64,000 bases of DNA. Source: Haemaphysalis longicornis. Its lineage: Eukaryota > Arthropoda > Arachnida > Ixodida > Ixodidae. Position numbers and translations under genes: made by a program. The stretch spans positions 1 to 64,000 of the forward strand of contig JABSTR010000970.1 of assembly GCA_013339765.2 (NCBI GenBank), written 5' to 3'. The notes under the pieces were generated by a model. The model worked only from the letters and a program-made list of their open reading frames with translations. It was not told where the DNA came from and did no database searches. Below, in pieces: positions 12,801-24,800 of this stretch; positions within the stretch are counted from its first letter, which is position 1, and the number at the start of each line of letters is the position of its first letter.

Positions 12801-15800
12801 AGTTGAAGTGGAAAGTAGCTTTATTGTATGCAATAAATGGATTGTTCTGTGTAAGGTAATGACATACTTTTATTTATTTATTTATTTATTAGAGTACCCT
12901 CAGGGCCCTTAGGGCATTACAGAGGGGGTGGGTACAACATTTCATAACACACAAAGGAATAAAAAACAAGGAAAAAAAACAAAGAAAAGAAACAAATATC
13001 AGAAGCGCAAATTACGAAGGCAACATAAATCAAATGAAAAAAAAGAATGCGTTTGTAGTAAGAATTCAAGCATATAAAAGACAAAGATAGATAATGGAAA
13101 GCGCATAGAGTTACAAAAATTGCTGAGAAACTGCAGTCTTAAACAACAAAGGGTCTGTTATTGTTACAACGGAAGAGGGAAGGTGGTTCCAATCGGCACA
13201 CGTTTTCGGTAAGAAGCCTGCTGAAAAGAATTTCGTGCGGCAAAATGGAATGGCAACCTTATGCTGGTGATCAATGCGTGATGAGTGGTACGATGGTTGT
13301 GAAATCAGGTCTCGCTTCATTGATGGGTGGTGAAAAAATATCTTATGAAAAAAATGAAGTCGCGCCAGTTTCCTCCGGACAGTTAAATTGGGTAGGTCAA
13401 GGTTAGATTTCATTTCTGATATGCTAGCAGTACGGGAATAATTAGAACAAATGAACCGAGTTGAGCGGTTCTGAACAGATTCTAACGCGTTGATTAGATT
13501 GTGCTGCGCGGGATCCCATATAGCGGACGCGTACTCGAGCTTTGGGGAATTAGTGATCGGTATAGTAGAATTTTAAGGGACAGCGGAGGCGAGAAAAGTT
13601 GCGGCGCAAGTATCCGAGCGTTCGGTTAGCGTTATTACAATGTAGGTAACATGCGTGTGCCAAGATAGGTTGTTGGTAATGTAAACGCCGAGGTACTTAT
13701 ATGAAGAGACATGCTGGGGGGGGACTGCGTTAATTCTGTAGGTACAAGCGGGAGAAATAGATCGCCGGGTTATTGCCATGCACTTAGATTTGTTAGAGTT
13801 GAGTGTCATAAGCCATTTATTGCACCAGGTTGAGACAGTCTCAAGGTCTGCCTGTAGGAGTTGGTTATCTGATTCGTTGGTTATTTCGCGGTAAAGGACA
13901 CAATCGTCTGCAAATAGCCTTATAGAGGAGTTAATACTGTCGGGGAGATCATTAATATATATAAGGAAAAGTAAAGGGCCTAAAACAGAACCTTGCGGTA
14001 CGCCAGATGTTACTTTAGAAAGAGGCGAGTTATAGTCATTAGTTGTTACAAACTGAGTGCGATCACTCAGAAAGCATTCAATCCATTTAAAAATGTTCGG
14101 GTCAATGTTTAAGGCACTAATTTTCAGGAGGAGTAATTGGTGAGGTACTGTATCGAAAGCTTTTTGAAAGTCAAGAAAAATGCAATGCACAAGTGAGCCG
14201 CGATTTAAAGCTGATGCTATGTCATTAGTAAAATAAAGAAGTTGGGTTTCGCATGAGTAACTTTTTCGGAATCCGTGCTGGTAGGGAGTAAAAAAGGAGT
14301 TTGATTCTAGGAAGGAGACAAGGTTGGAGTAAATTATATGTTCTAACATTTACAAGGAACACTGGTTAGGGAAATTGGTCTGTAATTGAGAGGAGACTGT
14401 GTGTTACCAGACTTGTGCAGAGGGACCACCTTCCCCACTTTCCAGTCAAGCGGCAAAGTGGAGCTCTGAATAGATTGCGAAAAGATTAGGGACAAATAAA
14501 TTGATGAATACAGTGCAGTATTTTTTAGAAACTTCGAGTTGATTTCATCTACGCCACAAGAAGAGGATAACTTAAGGTTGTGAATTAAATGTTGCACTCC
14601 AACGGCATCAACGGTCACAGGATACATAGGTAAAAAATCACGACTAGGCATTTGTGGCAACGCAGATGCAGAACAATTCGAAAAAGAAGTAACAAAAAAA
14701 TCATTTAATGCAATGCAACAGTCTTCACAGCGAACTGGCTGCCCGTCTGAGTTCGTAAGCGAAATGTTTTCTTTTCACTAGGTTTAACAGTTTTCCAAAA
14801 CTTAGAAGGGTTGGTTGCAAGAATTGAGGGAAGGGTATTATTAAGAAAAACGCGCTTGGCTTCCTTGATAGCTGCTCTGTAATCGGAAAGGACGGATTTG
14901 TACACGTGCCAACGGGCGAACGAGTTAGTCTGCTTTGCCTGACGGAACAACCGTTTCTTTTTATTCCGCATTTTTTTTAAATCAGTTGAGAACCAAGGGG
15001 ACCGTTGTCGACCCTTGATAACGTATGTGGGTATGTATCGCGTGATTAAAGATTCAACTTCGTTCTGAACAAGTTCCAGTTTCTTGAACAGTGCGATCAA
15101 AGAAGCCATGAGCAAAGCTCTCAAAATGCGATTCGAGTTCCCTGTTGATTGAGTCATAATCGCCGCGTGAGTAGTCTCTTATTGTTTTCCGATTGTTTGA
15201 CCGACGCCTTAAAGAACCTGTAAGATTGAAGTGCACGAAACAGTGGTCACTTATGCCTGGGATATATGAAATAGAATGCACAAGGTCTGGTACAGTGGTG
15301 AGAATGAGATCAAGAACATTTGATGAAGTAGGGCCCATTCTTGTTGGCTGCGTTACGAGTTGGGTGAGGTTAAAGTCTTCGCACAGTTCCACAAAATGTA
15401 AACTGTCGGCTGAAGTTGTGCTTGACGAAGAACAAGGAAGTGACCAGTTTATTTTCGGGTAGTTAAAATCGCCTAGGAGAAGAACAGGTGTATGCGGGTA
15501 CCTTTTGACAATATCATTCAAAACATCGTGCAGCTGCTCGCAAAACACTGGTGTCGCACTCGGAGGGCGGTAACAGCCACAAATTATGACATTTTGATGG
15601 TTGACATGGACGGAAACACAAAGAAATTCTAAAGGTGATGTTATTACTACCGGGCTAGAAACTATATAATCAGCTACGGCTATAAGCACACCACCTCCTG
15701 GCGATTCGTCTCGATCACATCTGTAAATGGTATAATTATTTTCACAATCGAACAGCTCTACACTTGCAATGTTAGGGGTAAGCCAGGTTTCCGTTAACAC

Positions 15801-18800
15801 TACAACATCAGCGGCGCAGTCATCAAAAATTGAAGATAATGCATCGCGTTTGTTAAGAACACTTCGTACGTTAGAATATAAAAATGAGTAGTTACGATAA
15901 GTGGCCGAGGGGGGCACTTTGTTAGGATAAAAGCGTATCTCCTCGGCATGCGTAGCGGAGGACGAAGCCTCTGATAGGTTCTGCGCATGCGTATGCAGCT
16001 CAGAAACGCTGTCTGTCACCGGAGAGTACACAAAGCACTTTTTTTTGATGTACAGCTTATTGTACTTGACGCTATACTTCTCGCCACTCGCCTTGCCGAA
16101 TTCAAAAAGCTTTTTGCGCACGCTTCTTGTGGCGCGGCTGAAATCCTCACTGATTGATGCATTAGACTCGCGAAAACTACTTCTAGACTGCAGAATGCTT
16201 TCTCGGAACTTGAAAGAAGCAAATTTTACGATCACTGGTCGAGATTTGTCAGCTACAAATCTGCCTAGCCTGTGCGCGCGGGATATGCGGTCGTCGCTAC
16301 TTCCCAAGTTTAGCTGCAGAACTTCATTGAGGATCTGGCAAACTTTTTCTTCTGATTGCGCCCCGTTTCCGATGCGCAATCTTCAATTCCATAGAAAATC
16401 AAGTTTTCTCTGCGAGAACGATCTTCAAATTCGTCAAGACGCTTGTTGACCGAAAGTACCTCTGCTACCTGTTGACGATTCGGCTCACTGTCTGAGACCC
16501 GGACACATTCCTCAACGGTGCATAATCGGTTGTCTAATTCTGCCACTTTTTGTTCAAGAGACACTTGCGCCTCTCTAACTTCGTTAATGGATTCCATAAG
16601 TTCATCGTGTTTTGCGTCTATCTTAGAGTGCAGCCCTTAATCAACGAAATTAACTCGTTGTATTGCTTCCCCGTATCTTCTTTTGGCGGGCCCGGGTTTT
16701 CCTCAACATCACCGGACATAACCAGAAGCCTAACGACATGAACGCACTCGCAAATGGACATAAGCAAAACTTGTGGGCATGGAAGCATCAGCAAACAAAC
16801 ATTGTTTGTTTTTTAGCATAGAGGGAAACCGGTGAACTAACCTGCACAATATAACAGAAGGGTGTCAGATGCGTGTACATCTTCGCTGAAGTTCCATGCC
16901 CACTAAAGGGGCGGCCGAAGAACCAGCTGCTTATATAGCCGCCAGTTGATGCATCCGTCGATGCTGATAACTTCGGGGGGGCGAGCACCGGAAGGCATTC
17001 CCGAAAGCGCGATCCGAAGGCTGGCAAGCGGGAAAGTCAGGTGATCGCAGGGTCTGGTTGAAGCGCGTGTCCAGGAACGGTACCGAGTGCGCAGACGCAG
17101 CTCCGGGCAAAGGACTGGTACATGAGGCAATGACGGTGACGATCTGCACAATATAACAGAAGGGTGTCAGATGCGTGTACATCTTCGCTGAAGTTCCATG
17201 CCCACCTCAACGGCGCATAATCGGTTGTCTAATTCTGCCACTTTTTGTTCAAGAGACACTTGCGCCTCTCTAACTTCGTTAATGGATTCCATAAGTTCAT
17301 CGTGTTTTGCGTCTATGTGTTCAGTTGGAATGTGTTCAAGTTCGCGTGGATCCGTGTATCGCGAATTCACCACAAAAAAGTTCGTCATAGACGGGTTCAG
17401 CTATATCGAACTATTGGATATATCGAACTATAATCGCGGCACGTATTAGAGTTCGCTATAATCGGGTTTGACTGTATTACACACCATGCCTCCCTTCCAT
17501 GGGGTATATTCTGGTGGCATCCACCAGCTCCGACAGTGTGACTGCTCTGCTGTGGAGCAAATGCTACCTGTTTCTGTGGATATTAAGACTCCCATCCCTC
17601 CCACACCCTCCCTTCCCTTTTTACGACCCCGTGGGTATTCCATATTTTGTGAGTCCATGCTGATGCGACTCCCCTTCCCCTCACCTTATATAGTATAAGT
17701 GTACGGTTCTATACAGTTGAAACCCTTTATAAGAGACACGTACTGGGGAGCAGTTTCTGTCTCTTATACAAGATGTCTCTTATAAGCAGGGAACCATGTT
17801 TTCACTTACTAATCAGACCCTAGTTCAATGTGGGCACTGTATGACTAATATGAGCTCAAAAGAACGCTACAGCATGTTGCAAAAGATTCATGCTAATCTA
17901 TGTTTGGCCCCCAGAATTTATGAAACAGTTCTGAATCTTTGTTTGCTTCATGGCTGCATTTACACTGTTTTTTGCAAACGATTTTACAAGCTTTGTGGAA
18001 GATGCCCATTTGTCTCTTACATCCATGTCTCTTATAACGAGGTTCAACTGTAGTCGTAAATGTGTGCCTAATCGTGCAGCGTTCTGCTTTGGTTCGCTTT
18101 GTCCGACGCATTTAACAATGTTGGCCCAACTTTGCTTGCATATGCAAACTGTGAATTTACCAACAACGTTGTTGACAAACAGCATGTTTAGACATGCACG
18201 TGCTAGCACGAATAGATGCGAGTTAGGTCTCCTGCACTTTGCCTAAGTGACTGCTTAGTGAAATTATACTTTGAGCGAGGTGATACCTCAGGCAAGCATA
18301 TTTATCACCTTAAAGGTTCACTGTAGTGACTATTTCAAACTCTTAACAGTGTTTTCATACTCGTGAACCACAAAAACCTGCTGGTGGTACAAACCTGCAT
18401 ACAATAAGAAATGGCATTAGAAAGAGGAAGACAAAAAAAATAGTTAAAAATGCGAGTGGGAAAAATTAAACTACAATGCAAATGGGACGACTTAAGCAGG
18501 GATGTAGTGATGCTTCACATCACTGTAGTTTCTCTCACCCGTGTCCTAAACTTTTATTTTCACCTATTTTACGGTAATAGTTGTTGCCTTCGAGTTTCTC
18601 CCGTCATCATTATACAGGTTAGGCATACTTGCGACGCATTCATTGCTACCCTATGAACTGTGCCGTCGTCGCAACCCACATCACCAAATCCTCAAGGGTA
18701 ATGGTGCAGCAGAAAGGCACGTTTTAACACACTTTCCTCTAAAAAAAATAGATGGGCACGCAAATTTTCTGAAAAAAAAAAAAAAATCGGAACCTTGGTC

Positions 18801-21800
18801 GACACATTCTAGATTATATACAAAACTCGATTATATACAGAACTCGACTATATACACAATGCTTGTACCTTTTCAATGACCCCTTCAAAGTAGTGTCACG
18901 ATACTCCACAATTTAGGGCTTGGGTTGCTGCAGTCTAGTGCAGCTCAGACAGCTATGAAGGCACACAATGATTCTTTGAAACACAGCAGAACAACAGCCT
19001 TGAGTAGCACCCAGTCGTGCCCATGGCTATTGTTGCGCCGTCTTATGCAACCATAAGAGCTAAGTTCGGATGCTGTTGCTGTGAGGGGAGTGCAGTGTCG
19101 CTGTGCCCGGAAAGCTTTTTTTTTAAATTCATGGTTTTTTTCTTTCTTTCCCAGGTCGAGTCTGAGGACAAGTATGAGCGCATCGGTGGCTCGGCAACCG
19201 GTGGCGGCACCTTCTGGGGCCTTGGCTCGCTCATGACCAAGGCAAAGGTGAGCTTGTCTCGGACTCTAATAGCTTGAGCAGTGCCAATACACAACACACT
19301 CCTGATTCAAAAGAAGTGCTGGTGTCTTGTGCACTTGACAGAACCAACATACTAAGAGAAAACATGAGGAAGTTGTTGGTAAACGCAGGAGTCTGTTTGT
19401 CTACAACATCCTTGTGTTCCTTGTCTGTGCATACTGTTATTTAACTTGCAATCCCAGTGGCTGCCCAGCAGGTCTTAGTTGGCAATTCCCAGTGAAAATT
19501 CCTTTTTAGAGTCAAATCTCAATACTACGAACCTCACATTACCAAATTTCTCAAATTCACCAACATTTTCAAAATCCCCGTCAGATTGCTTACATTTTCG
19601 ATGCAAAAATATTTCGGAACTACGATTTTGAGTATAGCGCATGTAACACACGTAATAACACACGTAATTTATTTTTTTTTTATAGTCGAGGAGCATCAGT
19701 ATTACAAATTCGGGTAAAGCAACAGCGCCGCAACTCTCGCGTGAAACAGAAACCGCCGTTTGAGTGTGTGTTCCCCCAAGTGCAGCAGCTGTCATCATCA
19801 CCATGTTTAGTGTCAATTGCTAGCGCCACTATGAAGCTGTAGTTTAATGTGCAGTAACCTAGCCAGCCTGGTTGCCTTTGCCCCTTTTCTCTCGTTGCTT
19901 TGAGTGTCTCATTAGGTGGCCGGTTGGTGGGTTGGTCATTTTTTCACGCTATTCATGTGTGCGGGCAGGTATTTCTTTGTTGTGAGTGATCTTGCTGCGA
20001 AGTCTGTGCGAGATCCAACGGTGAATGAAGCTAGTGACACAGCCAAGAAGGAGTGACAGCAGTTATCGTCCCGACGAGAATGAAGAAGTCTGTGGGTCAC
20101 AGAACACAGAAGAAGATGAGCTAGTGTCAAAAATTGATGTTTTAATGCACATGAACAAAGTCCACACTTTCGTCGCTCGGTGCAGTGATGTACCCAATAA
20201 GGTATTGCGCAGAGCGTAATCCGTCATGCGTGCTGCACTCGCCAGAAGAAAATAGCTGATTTTTTCAAATAAAGCTGCTTTGAAGTGAGTGCCACATTTT
20301 GATTTGAGAGATTGCTTGTCCGCACGCGCGTATACTGCCAAGGTGCGTCATTTTCACTCTTAAGTTCGAGCACTGGCTTATAACCGCAAGTTCTTCATTA
20401 CAACGATATTTCAAAATAAAGAACAATTTTGGGTGATCCCACACGTGATTCGTTACATCGAGATTTGGCTGTACTTGGCTGTGAGCAAATTAAAGCCTAA
20501 GTTTCGTCGAAAACTTAGCTGCAGTGCTTCTTTTCGGGATGTACTTATACCCCTGTCACATGGGCACTTTTTAATCGCGATTGAGTCGATCTAGATCCAG
20601 CTCAATACGGATCGGGCGCTGCTACATGGCAGTTTCCATCACGATTGAGCCCGATCCTGCTCGAACTCAATCCTGGTTTCTCAAGCGCGATTGAGGTTTC
20701 CAAGTGCGATCGAACGACAGCGATGATACTCTTGTCCCCACTGAGTAACGGCACAGAAGGTGACAACTTCAACTAACGCCACAAATTGTATCAAATAACT
20801 TCACCCAAATAAGCGTACAGTAACATTTATATCTAGTTCCATATAACTAAGACCAGACCGCGCAAACTTACCAGACGCCGGCCACGAAGTACATTTTTAG
20901 TGCCATCTGGCGTACGTGAATGCAACCGGTGCAACTTCTTGATCTTGAAACGTACCGTGTACCAGCGGCGGTGCGTCGAGCGTGCTTGAAAAGTCAATCG
21001 CGATTCACTTCAATCCCGATTGAAAGTGCCCGTGTGACAAGGGTATTACGCTTCAGCACTGTGACGTTACCAGTGAGCCCAGCTTGCCCCCCGCAATACT
21101 ATAGAGATCATGTAAGCTCACATTCATCAACTTGTGGTGCGGTGCATGCTACAGGCAGTTGCACTGTGCTGGCAACTATGGTTGTAACCTATATTGACGT
21201 TGCAGGGTGTGCTTGCAGGTGGTGTGTATTTCGCATGTTGTAATGATGCTGGTTTTAACTGGGGCGGGCTTTTGGCATGAGAGAAGTGTAAGCTTTATGG
21301 TAGAAGGGAAATAGCGCATCACCTCTGGAAAGTTCCTTGAAGTAATCTCCCTATGAAGTCTACATGTGTGTAAGACTTACTGAAGGTCTTCATTTGTGTC
21401 AGTATTCCTTTCACATAAATTATTGAAGAGGTGCGCTGCGATGACCACTCTTATCCTCATTTGGCTTTCTGTATGGGGGTGGAGAATTCCTTTTCTGGCA
21501 CCAAATCAATTTTTCCTGTAAGAGCAGTGTTTTTTCTCTTTTCCTCTTTTGATTTTAAGAAGGTACACTGGCCTTGAGAACATTTCTGTCGTTTTGTAAC
21601 CTATGCTGCCTGAGATTTTTAAGTGTATTTTTAACATTCTGTATTTTAAACTTCAGAGTTGTGCAACATGTTATGCCATGCCATTTCGGGCAGTTTTTTC
21701 ATTATCTACCTATGAAATACTCAAACATTTTATCACTGTGTGCTCTAAAAGGACCAGGGAGTGCAACTATACCACTGCATCAATTTTAGCCTTGGTTCTT

Positions 21801-24800
21801 CAATTGCTGTAAACTTATTAAATGTCAGGTCGTCAATTACCAAAGTTTTCGTAAATCGAACTGCATAAAACATTGTGCTAGCAAAAAGATATTTTTGTCA
21901 TTTTATTGCACTGTTCAGTTCACAAGCTTTCAAACGCAGCAAAAATGATACAACTCTGACCAGTACATCCCAAGATATTGTACCGATAGTTGACCTCGTG
22001 GGAAAAAAATAGGTTCAGAAAAAACAGGGCACGAAGTTTGGAAACGTAGGCAAAAATGGTCATTTAGGCAACTTTAAAGGCTGATAGTGTTGTAAATACT
22101 TATAGTACAGATGTAATATTTCGCAGGTACATTCTTTGAGACCTGCACACTGCAAAAAAAAATTAATACCAAAAATTGATCTTTTTTTTTTTGCAAATTT
22201 TTGGTCCTCAAGACCAGTGTCCCCTTTAACGTCTGTGTATGCACATGCCATGCAGAGCTTTGATGAGCTGCTGGAGCTAGCGGAGCGCGGAGACCACCGG
22301 ACCGTGGACATGCTCGTCAAGGACATCTACGGCGGAAACTATGAGGCTGTGGGCCTGACGAGCGACCTCATCGCCTGCTCTTTCGGCAAGACGGTCCGCC
22401 ACTCAAGTGCTGCCTCTGCTGAGGCCCGATCCAGCGACGAGGAGGACCCGGCACGTATGTGTACACACGTGTGTGCTGCCTCCTTTCTGATCCTCACTGA
22501 TGCACTGTATCATAATCATCATCATCATCATCATCATCAGCCTGTCTATGCCCACTGCAGGGCAAAGGCCTCTCCCATTATTCTCCAATTATCCCGGTCC
22601 TGTGCTAACTGCGACCAATTCATCCCCGCTTGATCTCATCTGCCCATCTAACTTTCTGCCGCCCCCTGCCATGCTTGCCTTCTCTAGGGATCCACTCTGT
22701 TAACCTTAATGACCAACGGTTATCTTGCCTTCGCATTACATGCCCTCCCAACACCCATTTCTACTTCTCAGTTTCTACTAATATGTCCTTAACACACGTT
22801 TGTTCCCTGACCCACTGCGCTCTCTTCTTGTCCTTTAACGTTACACCTATCATCTTCCATTCCATTGCCCGCTGAGTCGTCCTCAATTTAAGTTGAACCC
22901 TCTTGGTGAGCCTATAAGTTTTCCCCGTAGGTGAGTACTGGTAAGATGCAGCTGTGATACACTTTCCTCTTCAGGGACAATGGTAGGCTGCCATTCATTA
23001 TCTGATAATGCCTGCCGAATGCACTCCACCTCATTCTTATACTTCTAAGTATCTCTGCCTCATTGTTTTAATTATCTCTGCACTATAGCAGGGCTTATCA
23101 AATGTGGTCTGCAGACCCCACAGGGTCCATCGGGGCAGTTTAGGGGATCTGCAAGTCCATGCATGACACTGTCCTTTTTGGCCTTTTAAAGACATTCTTT
23201 CTTGAGCTGTTTAAACCTGAAAACTTTGGTCTCTCTGTTTGTCTCTCACTTCAGCTGCCTGGCCAAAAGATAAAATGAATGCTTGAAGGAGAAGTTTATA
23301 TGGCAAAACTTCTCAAAACTACTGTCGGGCTCTGCCGAGCGACTCAGGCAAAAAGTGGGATATGGTTTTAACGGAAGAAATGTTAGCACTACATTTCTCA
23401 AATTTGGTGCTGGAACACCGTCGAATGCAGCGCAAGCAGTTCTTGGTTAAAGTTGAAGTTAGTCTTGTGCATCGAAGCTACACCTGTAACGTGAGGCACG
23501 GTGTAGTGGGGGGGCTGTGGTTCAGTTTAGAATACCTCCAAATGTTTATCATGCACCAAAAGCATCTTTTTCTCCCATTCTCCTGGCCCCTCATGTATCT
23601 GATTAATTTGATTTATTGATTGATTGATTGGGGGGTTTAGCACGCCGACCCTACGCAGGCGATGAGGCGCGCCATAGTGGAGGGCTCCGGATTAATTTTG
23701 ACCACCTGGGGATCTTTAACGTGTGCCGAAATCGCGAACACATGGGCGTTTTTGTTTTTTGCCTTCTCATGTATGCGTGTGTGACACCACCGGAGCATTG
23801 GAGCATCTGTTTGTGAATAAAAATGTGAAAAATGGCATTAAGGTGAAATCTGTAAAAGAGATTTTAGAAATGAAAATTTACTAGTCTAACCACAAGGTTT
23901 TGAGTGCCCACTTCAAACTCCAAAGTTTAATGAGCTGTAAAATTAGTTCCAAGCAGTGCATCAAAAAAACGATTCTCTTATTACACTCCCCAAGTGTTGG
24001 AAAATGTACAGATTACAGTGTTACGACTAACATTGTTCTGTCTATTGTTCCTCCAAAAATGACTAATTGTCTCTAATGATCTCGGGAACGAATTGACCAA
24101 GTGAGAAAATAACGCCACATTTGAAATCAGTGGGGGAAAAGCAGCAAGTCTGACAAGTTTCACAGAGTTTACTTAAAAATTAAAAGAAATAGTTTTAAGA
24201 CAACAACCAAGACAACAGCTTCAGCAGAAAAACTGTGAATAGTGCTATGCATTTTGTGAGAATCCCGTGACGCGAAAGTTTTGCCCAGCACGCTTTGTGG
24301 AGATGCCAATCGGCTGCTTTGCTCCTGTGTCGTCACTTGGCAGGGGCGTTCAGCGAGAGCGACATAGCGCGCAGCCTGCTCTTCATGATCAGCAACGACG
24401 TGGGCCAGATTGCCAGCCTGTACGCGCTGATGCACGGCCTGGACCGCTGCTACTTCGGGGGCTACTTCCTCCGGGGACACCCGCTCAGCATGCACACCGT
24501 CTCCTTCGCCATCAACTACTGGAGCAAGGTATGAGCCTCCTCCTGAGGGCTGGCTTGCTCAGGTCTGGCAGCTGGGCCACTGGCTCCGAATTGTGGTCCC
24601 CTTTTCTAAGCCTTCAGCACACTCGTGTATTCGATGTGAGTACAGTTGAGCCCCTTTATAAGAGGCACGTAGCGAGAAGCAGTTTCTGTCTCTTGTATGA
24701 GTGGTCTCTTATAAGGAGGGTACCATGTTTTCAATAACTGATCAACCCCAAGTTCAGTGTGGGCATTGTATGACCAAAACCAGCGCAAAGGAAGGCTACA

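Larger units (their letters stand above)
12869..17318 (-). mobile_element. CR1/L2-like LINE, near full length, with 5' duplication and 2A motif
   Basis: Minus-strand non-LTR retrotransposon. Order 5' to 3': chimeric 5' end (17318-17206), 5' UTR with TATATAAGCAG, short leader with 2A motif (16761-16687), coiled-coil and nucleic-acid-binding region, apurinic endonuclease, reverse transcriptase, C-terminal domain to 13111, and a 3' UTR with a small GC hairpin and (TAAA)n tail (12869-12892). It belongs to the Jockey superfamily; CR1, L2 or Crack clade cannot be settled by eye. The coding region has at least four frame breaks and is inactive. It is nested in the Tigger-like copy 12420-17474. Confidence 0.85.
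12420..17474. mobile_element. Tigger/pogo-like element split by a LINE
   Basis: Left end CAGTCAAACCCAATCATAATG (after TA 12418-12419) pairs with right end CTATAATCGGGTTTGACTG (before TA 17475-17476). Left internal sequence encodes a decayed transposase C-terminus (12592-12741) followed by GCAATAAATGG. A minus-strand LINE occupies about 12869-17318. Only about 450 bp left and 155 bp right belong to the Tigger copy, so it was already internally deleted. Confidence 0.75.
7784..19154. other. PANK4 intron, 11.4 kb
   Basis: GTGGGA donor and CCCAG acceptor. It holds the SINE at 8118-8570, TA elements at 8988, 10751 and 17714, simple repeats at 11.1 kb, and the nested Tigger/LINE block 12420-17474. 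11290-12415 and 18060-19154 show no gene. A small three-unit 17-bp tandem, TATATACARAACTCGAY, lies at 18817-18860. Confidence 0.75.
19248..22255. other. PANK4 intron, 3.0 kb
   Basis: Holds the Tigger-like (19509-20471), Harbinger-like (20548-21045) and TTAA (21555-22229) elements nearly end to end. 21049-21554 shows nothing recognisable. Confidence 0.75.
22455..24343. other. PANK4 intron, 1.9 kb
   Basis: Contains the RTE-like tail, a hAT-like scrap, the SINE part and the foldback arm. 23171-23601 shows no recognisable feature. Confidence 0.7.
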
